Shown piece by piece: positions 8,649-17,324 of a DNA stretch of 60,615 nucleotides. The stretch spans positions 1-60,615 of the forward strand of contig CANQRQ010000016.1 of assembly GCA_947626315.1 (NCBI GenBank), in the 5' to 3' direction. Each line of letters starts with the position of its first letter. Position 1 is the stretch's first letter. Source of the DNA: an uncultured Oscillospiraceae bacterium. GTDB taxonomy: Bacteria > Bacillota > Clostridia > Oscillospirales > Oscillospiraceae. The notes beneath the pieces are model-generated. The model was not told the origin of the DNA, did no database searches, and saw nothing but the letters and a program-made list of their open reading frames with translations. A program made the translations under genes and the position numbers.

Positions 8649-9353
8649 TCACCACTCGATCTGCTCGACCGGCACGGGGGCCGGGTTTTCGGTCTCGGAC
8701 TGGACAACGCCGCTATTGACCCGGATCACCCGGTCGGCCATGCCGCAGAGGGCGGAGTTGTGGGTGACGATCACGACCGTCATCCCGGTCCGGCGGCTGG
8801 TGTCCTGCAAAAGCTTCAAAATGGCCTTTCCGGTGGCGTAGTCTAATGCCCCCGTGGGCTCGTCGCAGAGCAGGAGCTTGGGCTTCTTGGCCAGGGCCCG
8901 GGCGATGGCCACCCGTTGCTGCTCCCCGCCGGAGAGCTGGGCGGGGAAATTGTCCCGCCGCTCCGAGAGGCCCACCTCCCTCAGCACCTCCGCCGGGTCC
9001 AGATGGTCCCTGCAGATCTGCACCGCCATCTCCACGTTCTCCAGGGCTGTCAGGTTGGGGATCAGATTGTAAAACTGGAAGACGAAGCCCACGTCGCTGC
9101 GCCGGTAGGCGGTGATCTGCTTCTCCTTATAGGCGGAGATCTCCTGCCCGTCCAGCCAAACCCGGCCGCCGGTCACGGTGTCCATCCCGCCCAGGATGTT
9201 GAGGATGGTGGTCTTCCCCGCCCCGGAGGCCCCCACGATCACGCAGATCTCTCCCTGCCGGACCGTGAAGCTGGCCTCCTTCAGGGCGTGGATCTCCACC
9301 TCGCCCACCTGATATGTCTTTCTGACCTTCTCAAAAGTGATAAATTCCGGCAT
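8649..9353 (-). CDS. MacB/LolD-type ABC ATPase
   Basis: 234 residues with all ABC motifs: Walker [10 protein letters not shown] near residue 43, Q-loop region [18 protein letters not shown], signature [15 protein letters not shown], Walker [13 protein letters not shown], and H-loop VIVTHN. The GALD ending and QFYNLIP pattern are typical of ATPases that partner FtsX-like permeases. It is the first gene of a two-gene operon with the 883-residue permease. The ATG follows AGGAGAAGGCCG. Upstream AT-rich DNA at about 9400-9475 probably holds the promoter (a TATAAG-like -10), but I see no Bce-type box there. Confidence 0.9.
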   Translation of the reverse strand: MPEFITFEKVRKTYQVGEVEIHALKEASFTVRQGEICVIVGASGAGKTTILNILGGMDTVTGGRVWLDGQEISAYKEKQITAYRRSDVGFVFQFYNLIPNLTALENVEMAVQICRDHLDPAEVLREVGLSERRDNFPAQLSGGEQQRVAIARALAKKPKLLLCDEPTGALDYATGKAILKLLQDTSRRTGMTVVIVTHNSALCGMADRVIRVNSGVVQSETENPAPVPVEQIEW

Positions 9354-9629
9354 CGGCCTTCTCCTGTCCCTGAGCTCTCTTATTCTCCGTTAAATGTTTT
9401 TTCGGTATGTATCTTATATCTTATTTTTGTTTGTGCTTCATTGGGTTTTTATGAATGAATTATGAATTTATTATTACCGGGGCCTCCCGGCTTTTCTTTT
9501 TTTGACTTTCTCCCCATTCGCGTGAAAAACACGTTCCATCATGGAAGACCGCCCTTCGCGCCGCCGGCTGAGATCCTGATAAAAGCGGGATTCCAGGCTT
9601 GACGGCCGATATCGGCCGGTTTTGGCATC
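9354..9629. other. Intergenic region upstream of the ABC pair
   Basis: AT-rich from about 9390 to 9475, presumably the ABC operon promoter, then GC-rich sequence with no convincing gene. It contains the perfect 16-bp palindrome at 9603-9618. The stretch GCGTGAAAA-CACG near 9520 loosely recalls GCGTGAAAAGCCACG near 4846, upstream of the intact LysR gene, but that match is too short to rely on. Confidence 0.5.
9603..9618. repeat. Perfect 16-bp palindrome
   Basis: CGGCCGATATCGGCCG is its own reverse complement. It lies 11 bp before the point where homology to the LysR tail begins (9630). It could be an operator or mark the recombination junction. Function unknown. Confidence 0.6.
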
Positions 9630-9961
9630 ATTCGGCTTCATCCTCAGCGACCATGACACCATTCTGGGCAACATCGGCCGGGACCTGTTCAAGCGGGACA
9701 AGCTGCCCTGCCGGATCATCAACGGCAACATCACCGCTGCCATGGCCGTGTCCATGGCCTCGGCAGGCCTGGGCCTGGCCTTCACCTACGCCTCCTCCGT
9801 AGAGCGAGAGGGGGGACGCGGTGTTCTTCTCCATCGGGGAGGAGGGCTGTTTCATGAAGCTGGGCCTGGCCTACCCCTCGGAGGAATACCACTCCAAGGA
9901 CGTGCGGGCCCTGGAGGAGGTCATCCGGGAGATCTACCTGGGGCCAGAAGGGAACATGTAA
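9630..9961 (+). pseudogene. Truncated, frameshifted LysR relic (direct repeat copy 2)
   Basis: Matches 5586-5916, the last 110 codons of the intact LysR gene, down to the same TAA stop. An extra base in a G-run near 9809-9816 shifts the frame, and the DNA-binding half is missing, so no functional regulator can be made. Most of the roughly 13 substitutions fall at third codon positions (for example CTT/CTG, GCC/GCT, GAA/GAG). This suggests the copy diverged while still selected and broke later. It shows that a second LysR gene once stood here, or that a duplication brought the ABC genes between the copies. Confidence 0.9.
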
Positions 9962-9979
9962 GCGCCAAGCATATCTATA

Positions 9980-10026
9980 AGAACCAATAAGAATCGGCTG
10001 CGAGGCAGTCGATTCTTATTGGTTCT
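9980..10026 (-). terminator. Terminator after Bce-like module 1
   Basis: A perfect 17-bp stem (9980-9996 with 10010-10026) lies just beyond the permease stop at 10032. It lacks a long U-run on the minus strand, but its AT-rich arms and position fit a transcription end. It may also insulate the LysR relic. Confidence 0.65.
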
Positions 10027-10031
10027 GGTTC

Positions 10032-12353
10032 TTATAACTCGTTGACCGTCGAGGTGACGGACATCCGGCAAATCCGCTTCGCCGGGGCAGCCACCGCCGC
10101 GGCGCAGGCCAGGGCGGCAAAGGCCGCAATGACCAGGGCCGCCCCAGCCGGGACTTTCCAGGCCTCGCCGAAGTACGCCGTAATAAAGCTCTCATAGATC
10201 ATTTTATGGGCCGGAAGGCCCGCCGCCAGCCCGGCGGCCAGGCCGCAGAGAGCGTAGGTCAGGGTCTCGGCGATGATCATTTTCGTCAGCTGCCGCCCGC
10301 TCATCCCCACGCTGCGCATGGCGCCGTACTGCCGGATCCGGGCGGAGACGCTCAGGGAGATGCTGTTGACGATGTTGCAGACGGTGATGGCGGCGATCAT
10401 GGCCAGGAAGCTGTACACCAGCAGGGTGAAAGCCCAGTAGGTGGCGGCCGTCTCCCGGTTGCCCGCCCGCCGGTCGGACAGCAGAAGCTCCCCGGCGGCG
10501 GCGCGGATCTCGGCCACCTGCTCCTCCGTGGCGTCCTTCTCCAGCTGCATGTCCAAAACCGCGTAGCCGCTCTCCCCGCACAGGCGGGCGAAAAGCGCTT
10601 CCGTACATAAGAGCACCGGGGTCCCGCCGCCGTCGAAGGGCGTATAGGTGGAAACGCAGGCCACCTCCAGGCTCTGCCCGCCGATCTGAAGCCGGTCCCC
10701 CTTTTGCAGCGGATTGCCCGGGTCATAGACGCTTATCACGCAATTTTCCTCCCGGCAGGCCCGCTCCAGGCCCCGCCGGTCCTCTGTCCAGCCCTCCTGC
10801 TCCGCCCAATCCATCTGCCGACCGTCCAAAGAGACCAGGAACAGCTGTCCGCCGCCCCCTTCCCACTCCGCCTCCAGCTTCTGCACAGTGCGGCCGAAGC
10901 TCCGCTTTACGCCCGGCATGGTGGAAAGCTCCTCCGCCAATTCTCTAGTCACTGCGTTAGAGCCGTCATCGCTTAACACCGATAGATCCGGCGAGGAGGG
11001 CCGCAGCGGGGTGAGGGCGTAATGGATCCAAGCCAGAACGGCGGAAAAGCTCAAAAACAGGAGAATGCTCAGGGCGAAAGAGCCGGTCATCAGCAGCAGG
11101 TTCTTTTTAGACGCGGCGGCGTGGCGGAGCCCCAGGGCCGTCTCCACCTTCCAGGGCCCCAGCCGGGCCGGACGTGCGGCCTTCCTCTCCCCATTTCCCG
11201 TCACCGCCATCACCGGCGAGACCGCGGCAGCCCGCCGGGCGGGAGAGCGGGCCGCCAAAAGGACCGTGAGCAGCCCCACCAGAACGCCGCAGAAGAGGCC
11301 GGGCAGGCTGACGCCGAAAAGGGGGATGCCGCTGAACATGCCGCCGACCTCGTAGCGGAGCGCGGCGCAGACGCCCCAACTGCCTGCAATCCCCAGGGCC
11401 GCGCCGGCGGGCACCGCGCTCCGGCACCAGTACAGCGCCTCCCGGCGCACCAGGCGCATGATCTGTTCTTTGCTGGCGCCCAGGCAGCGGAGCATCCCGA
11501 AAAAGGCCGTCCGCTGGGCCACGTTGCTGTTCAGGCTGCCGGTGATCATAATGACCCCCGCCGTGAGGACCAGGACAAACAGAAACGCCGCCGCGCCGTA
11601 CATCCCCAGCACCACGCTGTTCTCGCTGAAGCCGGACAGGGCGATGAGCACCAGATTCTCGGCCAGCTGTCCCTCCTCCAGTCTAAATTGGCTTTTGATT
11701 TCAGAGATGGCCCGGCGGATCTGGGTAAAGGGCCGGAAGCGGACAAAGAGCTCCGGCGCTGAGGCGGCGCCGTTAGCGGCGCGGACCTGTTCAAAAGCGG
11801 CCCGGTTCAGGCACACCAGGAGCGCATCATACCGGGCGGCGCTGCCGTCGTCCTCAAAGCCGGAGATCTGGTAGCGGAAGTCCCCGGCGGGGGTGTGGAG
11901 GGTAAAGCTGCCGCCGATCTCCGCGCCGAAGACGGTCTTCGCGTTTTCCGAGAGCACCGCCTCCCCGCTGTCTGCCGGGAACCGGCCCTCGCTCAGATAG
12001 GAAAAGGTGTCCGTCAGCCAGCTCTCGTCTGAGCCGGTTATACCGGCCTTTTTCCCGGCTACGGTATAGTCCAGGCTGATATCTGTGTTGATTGATTCGC
12101 TGACAGAGACGGCCGCCACATCCCGCCGGACCGCCAGCTTCTCCGCCGCCGCCTCCGGGAGCCCCCGCAGGGCGATGTGATAATTCCCGTGCTGCCGCCG
12201 GGCGTTGGCGGTCTCCATGCGCACGCCCATGTCCGCCATGGAAAAGATGCCTGTCACCAGAAACACCGCCAGGGCGATGCACAGGACCGTCATGCGGTTC
12301 TGCCGCTTCCGCACCCTGGCGGAAAGGGGAATCAGGCTCAGATAGCTTTTCAT
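10032..12353 (-). CDS. FtsX-family ABC permease, module 1
   Basis: 773 residues. The ATG at 12353 overlaps the ATPase stop as ATGA and has GGGAGG eight bases upstream; a GTG nine bases earlier is less likely. An N-terminal membrane segment ([21 protein letters not shown]), a MacB-like periplasmic-type domain, three helices around 255-370, a second extracytoplasmic domain, and a final FtsX helix bundle ([23 protein letters not shown]) give the classic duplicated FtsX layout. It is co-transcribed with an ATPase and a kinase/regulator pair, like Vex/Vnc or Bce peptide-sensing transporters. It likely handles an antimicrobial peptide or cell-wall signal. Substrate is inferred, not shown. Confidence 0.88.
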   Translation of the reverse strand: MKSYLSLIPLSARVRKRQNRMTVLCIALAVFLVTGIFSMADMGVRMETANARRQHGNYHIALRGLPEAAAEKLAVRRDVAAVSVSESINTDISLDYTVAGKKAGITGSDESWLTDTFSYLSEGRFPADSGEAVLSENAKTVFGAEIGGSFTLHTPAGDFRYQISGFEDDGSAARYDALLVCLNRAAFEQVRAANGAASAPELFVRFRPFTQIRRAISEIKSQFRLEEGQLAENLVLIALSGFSENSVVLGMYGAAAFLFVLVLTAGVIMITGSLNSNVAQRTAFFGMLRCLGASKEQIMRLVRREALYWCRSAVPAGAALGIAGSWGVCAALRYEVGGMFSGIPLFGVSLPGLFCGVLVGLLTVLLAARSPARRAAAVSPVMAVTGNGERKAARPARLGPWKVETALGLRHAAASKKNLLLMTGSFALSILLFLSFSAVLAWIHYALTPLRPSSPDLSVLSDDGSNAVTRELAEELSTMPGVKRSFGRTVQKLEAEWEGGGGQLFLVSLDGRQMDWAEQEGWTEDRRGLERACREENCVISVYDPGNPLQKGDRLQIGGQSLEVACVSTYTPFDGGGTPVLLCTEALFARLCGESGYAVLDMQLEKDATEEQVAEIRAAAGELLLSDRRAGNRETAATYWAFTLLVYSFLAMIAAITVCNIVNSISLSVSARIRQYGAMRSVGMSGRQLTKMIIAETLTYALCGLAAGLAAGLPAHKMIYESFITAYFGEAWKVPAGAALVIAAFAALACAAAVAAPAKRICRMSVTSTVNEL

Positions 12354-13033
12354 GCCCGGCACCTCCCGAAATCGGTCAGGCGGCCGTCCGTGACCTGGAG
12401 GAGCCGGTCCGCCGTCTGGGCAATGCTCCGGTTGTGGGTGATCAGCAGGATGGTCTGCTCATACTTTTTCGACGCCTCTTTCAGCAAGGCAATCACTTCG
12501 CGGCTGTTCTGGCTGTCCAAATTGCCGGTAGGCTCGTCCGCGAGGATCAGGGCGGGGCGGGTGATCAACGCCCGGCCGATTGCCACCCGCTGCTGCTGGC
12601 CACCGGAGAGCTGGCCCGGCAGATGGTTCCGGCGCTCCCGCAGGTTCAGCACTGTTAGCAGTTCTTCCAGATATTTCTTGTCCGGTTTCTGATAATCCAG
12701 CAGCAGTGGGAAAACAATATTCTGCTCCACGGTAAGCTCTGGCACCAGATTGAACGCCTGGAAGATAAAGCCTATATTTCTCCGCCGGAACACGGTGAGC
12801 TGCTTGTCATCCATAGAAAAGACGTCTTTCCCGTCGATCAGCACCTTACCGGAAGTGGGCGTATCCAGTGCGCCGATCAGATTCAGCAACGTGGTTTTGC
12901 CGGAGCCGGACTCTCCGACAATGGCCACATATTCCCCTTTGGGAACAGAAAAACTCACATCTCGCAGCGCCTTCACGGCCGCTTCCCCGCTGCCGTAGGT
13001 CTTGCAGAGCTTCTGTACCTCCAATAAATCCAA
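12350..13033 (-). CDS. ABC ATPase, module 1
   Basis: 227 residues if it starts at the TTG at 13033, which has AGAGGTG seven bases upstream. A TTG at 13051 would add six residues. It has Walker [10 protein letters not shown], signature [15 protein letters not shown], Walker [13 protein letters not shown] and H-loop LLITHN. The [18 protein letters not shown] stretch is typical of MacB/BceA-type ATPases. Its stop overlaps the permease start. The region upstream holds a Bce-type box that overlaps the kinase stop codon, so the ATPase-permease pair can be induced separately from the regulator-kinase pair. Confidence 0.9.
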   Translation of the reverse strand: MDLLEVQKLCKTYGSGEAAVKALRDVSFSVPKGEYVAIVGESGSGKTTLLNLIGALDTPTSGKVLIDGKDVFSMDDKQLTVFRRRNIGFIFQAFNLVPELTVEQNIVFPLLLDYQKPDKKYLEELLTVLNLRERRNHLPGQLSGGQQQRVAIGRALITRPALILADEPTGNLDSQNSREVIALLKEASKKYEQTILLITHNRSIAQTADRLLQVTDGRLTDFGRCRA

Positions 13034-13107
13034 TTTATACACCTCTTTCAAAACATCTCACTGTATTAGGCGCAGGATTTACCCTGTCCACGCGAGGCAG
13101 AATAACA

Positions 13108-13151
13108 CATAAACCTTACTCTTATATGACTGTCAGCCTACAATTATGTAG
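13108..13151 (-). promoter_or_regulatory. Bce-type box and promoter of ATPase-permease module 1
   Basis: CTACA-ATTA-TGTAG (13138-13151) closely matches the TNACA-N4-TGTAA site known for BceR-like regulators and is fully palindromic in its arms. On the minus strand, one base later, comes CTGACA (13131-13136), then 17 bp, then TTTATG (13108-13113). The box contains the stop codon of the kinase gene (13144-13146). Confidence 0.6.
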
Positions 13152-14175
13152 GAATTGGAAAATTCATCGTAAAGGCACTTCCTTTTCCCCATTCGCTATC
13201 TGCCTCTATCGTTCCGCCGTGGGCCTCCACGATGGCTTTGGCCAGGGGCAGGCCCAGCCCGAGCCCCTGCCGGTCTTTGGAAAAGCGGCTGCGGTAGAAG
13301 CGCTTGAAAATATGGTACAGATCCTCCGGGTGTATGCCGCTCCCATTGTCCATCACCGTAATTTGTACAAAGGTGGGCAAGGCTTTCCATTCCAAGCGAA
13401 CTGTGTCCCTCTCCCCGGTGTGGTCCAGGGCGTTTTTTACTACATTGCCGATAGCCTCCATCAGCCAGTCTCGATCGCAGAGGAGGAACAACTCCTCCGG
13501 CCCGCATAGGACAAGTTCTTTTTGTTCCTGCCGGGCACGGGTTGCGAAACGTAGTTCCACATCCCGCATTATTTCTGCCACATTTTCTTGCTCCTTTTCA
13601 AGAACGACGGACCCGGCATCCAGTTTCGTGATGGTAAGCAGGTTTTGGATCAGCGTCTCCATCCGGTCAAGCTCCTGTTCCGAAAGGCTGACCAGCTCCC
13701 GAACGGCGGGCGCTCCCTCCGCCTCGCTCTGGAGCAGGCCGTTATAGATGTTTAGGGCCGCCAGAGGCGTTTTCAGCTGGTGGGAGATGTCGGAAATCAT
13801 GTTTTTCAAGAACTCTTTTTCCCGATGTTCATTAGCCGCATGAGTATTTAAGACCGCTGCCAGCGAATTGATAGTATGAAACAGTCGAAACAGTTCCCCC
13901 TCACGGTCGCATTCGATCCGGGAGTTTATGTTCCCGGCAAGGTACTCATTAATTTGCTGCACCGCCTGTTCCATGTCAGCGTCCTGACAGCGGAAATACC
14001 GGATACAGACCGCCCATACAGCCCCAAGTGTCAGGAGAGAAAAGAGCATCAACTCTATTGAAAACTTTTGGCAGAGCAGCCAGACCGAGCTCTCGGCCAG
14101 CAGAAGATTAGCCAGCCAAATGCCTGACACCGCAAGAAAAAGACGTTTTATCTCCCTGTTTGCCAGTATTCTCAT
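13144..14175 (-). CDS. Intramembrane-sensing histidine kinase, module 1
   Basis: 343 residues. Two N-terminal membrane helices (about 12-30 and 40-58) with only a very short outside loop, then a HAMP-like linker, the phosphoacceptor box SHQLKTPLAAL near residue 130, and a HATPase domain (NVVKNALDH, DNGSGI, GLGLGLPLAKAIVEAHGG). The lack of a sensor domain is usual for kinases that read the state of a partner ABC transporter. It overlaps the response regulator stop as ATGA. It is expected to phosphorylate that regulator when the module's transporter meets its substrate. Confidence 0.9.
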   Translation of the reverse strand: MRILANREIKRLFLAVSGIWLANLLLAESSVWLLCQKFSIELMLFSLLTLGAVWAVCIRYFRCQDADMEQAVQQINEYLAGNINSRIECDREGELFRLFHTINSLAAVLNTHAANEHREKEFLKNMISDISHQLKTPLAALNIYNGLLQSEAEGAPAVRELVSLSEQELDRMETLIQNLLTITKLDAGSVVLEKEQENVAEIMRDVELRFATRARQEQKELVLCGPEELFLLCDRDWLMEAIGNVVKNALDHTGERDTVRLEWKALPTFVQITVMDNGSGIHPEDLYHIFKRFYRSRFSKDRQGLGLGLPLAKAIVEAHGGTIEADSEWGKGSAFTMNFPIPT

Positions 14176-14870
14176 AGTTCACCGGCCTCCATTATGTTCC
14201 ATTTATAGCCCATGCGCCGGACAGTCAAAAGCATTTGGGGATTGCTGGGATCGTCCTCCACTTTCATACGCAGCCGCCGCACATAGACCGTGAGCGTGTT
14301 GCCGTCTATATAATTGTTATCGCAATCCCATAATCTGTCCAAAATCTTGTCTTTGGTAAGGACAATTCCTGGGTTTTGCATGAACAGGCACAGCAGCTTA
14401 TACTCTGCGGCCGTCAGTTCCAGCCGCTCTCCGTTCTTGAAGGCCTGTCCCTGCAGCAATAGCACTTTTATCCCGTTGGAGCTGAGCTCCGTCCCGGCGG
14501 CAGCGAAGCCCTCCGCCCGCCGGAGCAGGGCGTTGACCCGAGACAGGAGCACACCTAACTTAAAAGGCTTGGTGATGTAGTCGTCGCCGCCCATGTCCAG
14601 ACCCTGCACAATGTCTGTTTCCTCGTCCGAGGCGGTCAGGAAGATGACCGGCACCCTGGAAACCGCGCGCACTTTTTCGCAGAAGGCAAAGCCGGAGCCG
14701 TCCGGCAGTGACACGTCCAGAATCAGCAGGTCGTATTTTCCGTCCCTCCAGAGGGCGTCCGCCTCCCGGAGCGTTTTGGCCGCGTCCAGCGCGAAGCCCT
14801 GCCTGCGAAACGCGAAGGACAGGCCGTTGATCAGGCTAAAATCATCCTCCAATAAAAACAGCCGTTTCAT
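14172..14870 (-). CDS. OmpR-family response regulator, module 1
   Basis: 232 residues starting MKRLFLLEDD. An ATG four codons earlier is directly against AAGGGG, too close to be used well. The receiver has acidic LLEDD and the phosphoacceptor Asp in LLILDVSLPDGSG, with conserved Thr (FLTAS) and Lys (YITKPFK). The C-terminal winged helix ends YVRRLRMKVEDD and VRRMGYKWN. It is first in the module and has its own promoter with an adjacent Bce-type box, suggesting autoregulation or control by the second module's regulator. Confidence 0.92.
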   Translation of the reverse strand: MKRLFLLEDDFSLINGLSFAFRRQGFALDAAKTLREADALWRDGKYDLLILDVSLPDGSGFAFCEKVRAVSRVPVIFLTASDEETDIVQGLDMGGDDYITKPFKLGVLLSRVNALLRRAEGFAAAGTELSSNGIKVLLLQGQAFKNGERLELTAAEYKLLCLFMQNPGIVLTKDKILDRLWDCDNNYIDGNTLTVYVRRLRMKVEDDPSNPQMLLTVRRMGYKWNIMEAGEL

Positions 14871-14897
14871 TTCCGATCCCATCCCCTTCCTACATTC

Positions 14898-14941
14898 ATT
14901 ATACAGGCCCCGCCGGGCAAGTTCAAATTACAGTTTTGTAA
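14898..14941 (-). promoter_or_regulatory. Promoter and Bce-type box of module 1 regulator
   Basis: On the minus strand: TTACA-AAAC-TGTAA (14928-14941), one base, TTGAAC (14921-14926), 17 bp, TATAAT (14898-14903). The box is identical over 15 bases to the one at 20080-20094 ahead of the module 2 ATPase gene. The -10 and -35 are near consensus. Confidence 0.75.
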
Positions 14942-14945
14942 GATT

Positions 14946-14993
14946 AGAACACCCCTGATAAAAAGCGTTTTCGCTTTTTATCAGGGGTGTTCT
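14946..14993 (-). terminator. Terminator after the propeller/solute-binding lipoprotein
   Basis: A perfect 22-bp stem (14946-14967 with 14972-14993) and TTTT loop, 28 nt past the lipoprotein stop. No U-run follows on the minus strand, so efficiency is uncertain, but it cleanly separates module 2 from module 1. Confidence 0.65.
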
Positions 14994-15021
14994 GTAATCC
15001 GCGCAGCCAAAGCAAGGGAGC

Positions 15022-17190
15022 TTATCCGTACTGCTCCGCCAGATAGAGGCTGACCCGGGACTGGATCAGCTGCACCGTGTCCTCCAGCGTCTTGTCCCCC
15101 GCCAGATACATCCGGCCGCAGTCCAGAAGAATGTCCCTCACCTGGCTGTCCGCAAAGCGGGCCGCGGAGGAGACGCTTCCGACCAGCGCCGTCAGCTGCT
15201 CCGCCAGCTCCGGCGGCAAAGCGGCCTCCGCCTTTCTGTTCAGCGCGTTCCGGTTCACCGGCAGGGCGTAGTCCATGCTCAGCTGGGCCTCCTCCGAGAG
15301 CCGGCCGCGCAGATAGGCCCAGGCGCCCTCCTTGTTGGCGGAGTTGGCGGGGATCGCCATGCCCCCGTTGTAGGAGCAGGAGAAGCAGCTCAGGCCGCTG
15401 CCGCCGTCCGGGAAGCCCACGAAGGTGAAGGGCTGGCCGAAGCCCTCCCGGATCGCGGCAAGCCGGGCCGGGTTGGAGATCGTCTCCGGGGACAAAACGA
15501 CCTGGGAGAGCTCATAGCCGGGCTCGCCGCTGCCCTCCTGCACCCCGTCGCCCATGGCGGCGCACCAGGCCAGCAGATCGGCAAAGGCCGGGCTGTCAAA
15601 ATGGCAGGAGGCCGTCCGGACGTCGATATAAGCCGCCATGGCCGCCTCGGAAACCCACTTGAGCAGGTTCTCCTTGTCCATGAAGCTCTGAAAGACGGCC
15701 TCATACTGCCCGTTCGCCTCCAGGATCGCCTGGTAATCCGCCGGGCGCAGACCCTCCCGGCCTGCCACGTCCGCCGTGCGGGCCGCCAGGGTGCGGACGC
15801 TCACCCCGTCCCACAGCTCGTGGAGCTGTCCGCCGTCGCAGAGCTTGTCCAGGAGGCCGGGGAGGAAGTCCTCCCGGCTCAGGTCCGGGTCCCCGTCGAT
15901 ATAGGGCAGCAGGTCCTCAAAGGCGTCGGAGCTCACGTCCAGGTTGTTGTTGAACAGGACCAGGTCGATCTTATCCCCGGCCACAATGTCGGCCAGCAGC
16001 CGCTGCCTCTGTTCCGCCGGATATTCTGTCATCTCATAGACGTAAACGCCGCCGCGCCGGTTGAGCTCCGTGAGGATCCCCGCCGCGTTGGACTCCCCCA
16101 TGTCATACAGGGCGACCCGGACCGCGCTCCTCTCCCGGACCGGCTCCTCCTTCAGTCCGGTGACCAGCAGATAGTCCTCCCCCACCGTGCAGGCGAAGCA
16201 GCTCTCCGCCAGGCGGCAGGCGTATTCACAGCCGCCGGGGTAGGCGGTATAGTCCCACTGATAGAGGTCCTGCACCATGGCCTTCTCCGGGTCACAGGCC
16301 AGAAAATGGCTGTTGGCGGAGACGATATACTCCCCGTCAAGGCCTTGGGTCGCGGCCAGGTTGCCCACCTCCACCGTAGGGAAGCTGCAGGGGTTTTCCA
16401 GGGTCAGGGGCTTCAACCGCTCCGGGCTCTCCAGCACGTAATACCGGTACCCGTCCCCCACCTGGGCGCAGAGGACCGGGCCGGCGGAAGTCATAGCCAT
16501 GGAGCACAGGGCGCCGCCCTCGGGCCGCAGGGTGCTGACCTCCTCCGACTGCCAGGGGAAGGAGGCCACGCAGTCCTCCCCCAGCAGATAGACCCGGCCG
16601 CTTTCATCCACAGTAATCCCCAGGCAGAACTCCCAGGGCCACTGGGGGATCTCCATCCGGTCCACTGTCTCCCCATCGGCGGAGAGCTTCAAAACGGCGA
16701 TCCGGCCCTGATAGTCGTTGTTTGTAAAGTATTCCCCCTGCCGGGTGTACAGCGGCGGGTATTCCCCGGTGAGCACATAGAAAAAGCCGTCGTCCCCGGC
16801 CGTGACGCCCTGAACGGTGGCGTAGTAGGGAGACTGGGCGTCCAGCGGCAGCAGCGCCGTCTCCGTGAACCGGGGCACGCCCTCCTCCATTTCATAGCCG
16901 GTCAGGCCCAGGACGGGCGCCCCGTCCTTATATCCATACAGCAGCAGCTTCTCCCCCAGGCGCGCCGCGCCGCGCACGGAGCAGCCGCCGGGCAGCAGGT
17001 ACTCCTGCCGGGAATAGAGGACCTGTTCCGTCTCCGCCGCCCCGCCCGGCTCCGCGCCTTCGACGGCCTGCGGCGCGGCAGCGGCGCTCTGCCCCGCCGG
17101 GCTCTGCCCGTCCGTTTTACCGCAGCCGGCGAGGCAGAAAAGCAGACTCAGCAGCAAAACGGCAGACAGAATTCTCCTGCATTTCACCAT
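15022..17190 (-). CDS. Lipoprotein: beta-propeller-like N-half plus solute-binding C-half
   Basis: 722 residues. A lipoprotein signal ends LAGC, with the lipidated Cys at 23, so it is anchored outside the membrane. Residues about 60-350 consist of repeated short strands with pattern DGxFYVLTG / ESGRVYLLGED / DGEYIVSANSH, resembling a beta-propeller. Residues about 370-722 resemble a family 1 extracellular solute-binding protein. The part GGMAIPANSANKEGAWAYLRGRL followed by YALPVNRNAL is typical of such proteins. No importer permease is nearby. Instead it follows a Bce-like ABC permease gene, has its own promoter, and ends in a terminator. It may capture or report a ligand for the Bce module. 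Family calls are by pattern only. Confidence 0.7.
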   Translation of the reverse strand: MVKCRRILSAVLLLSLLFCLAGCGKTDGQSPAGQSAAAAPQAVEGAEPGGAAETEQVLYSRQEYLLPGGCSVRGAARLGEKLLLYGYKDGAPVLGLTGYEMEEGVPRFTETALLPLDAQSPYYATVQGVTAGDDGFFYVLTGEYPPLYTRQGEYFTNNDYQGRIAVLKLSADGETVDRMEIPQWPWEFCLGITVDESGRVYLLGEDCVASFPWQSEEVSTLRPEGGALCSMAMTSAGPVLCAQVGDGYRYYVLESPERLKPLTLENPCSFPTVEVGNLAATQGLDGEYIVSANSHFLACDPEKAMVQDLYQWDYTAYPGGCEYACRLAESCFACTVGEDYLLVTGLKEEPVRERSAVRVALYDMGESNAAGILTELNRRGGVYVYEMTEYPAEQRQRLLADIVAGDKIDLVLFNNNLDVSSDAFEDLLPYIDGDPDLSREDFLPGLLDKLCDGGQLHELWDGVSVRTLAARTADVAGREGLRPADYQAILEANGQYEAVFQSFMDKENLLKWVSEAAMAAYIDVRTASCHFDSPAFADLLAWCAAMGDGVQEGSGEPGYELSQVVLSPETISNPARLAAIREGFGQPFTFVGFPDGGSGLSCFSCSYNGGMAIPANSANKEGAWAYLRGRLSEEAQLSMDYALPVNRNALNRKAEAALPPELAEQLTALVGSVSSAARFADSQVRDILLDCGRMYLAGDKTLEDTVQLIQSRVSLYLAEQYG

Positions 17191-17238
17191 GTGACTTTTC
17201 CTCCGAGGGTGCTCAGCTCATGCGATCCATTATTAGCC

Positions 17239-17289
17239 ATTATAGCACAGGGACGAAGCAGGAGCATATACTTAAGAAAATTTAAGAAA
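17239..17289 (-). promoter_or_regulatory. Extended -10 promoter and tandem repeat operator of lipoprotein gene
   Basis: On the minus strand an extended -10, TGC-TATAAT (17239-17247), has no good -35, as expected for an activated promoter. Upstream, TTAAGAAA occurs twice (17272-17279 and 17282-17289, plus-strand reading) with 10-bp spacing, one helical turn. Such direct repeats are typical of OmpR-family regulator binding. Confidence 0.5.
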
Positions 17290-17324
17290 CCGGAGCAGGA
17301 TTATTCTATAAAAAAATTGCATTC

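Noticed and set aside
9474-9785. Minus-strand frame over the LysR relic
   Set aside because: It is the reverse frame of the duplicated LysR tail; the same peptide occurs antisense to the intact gene.
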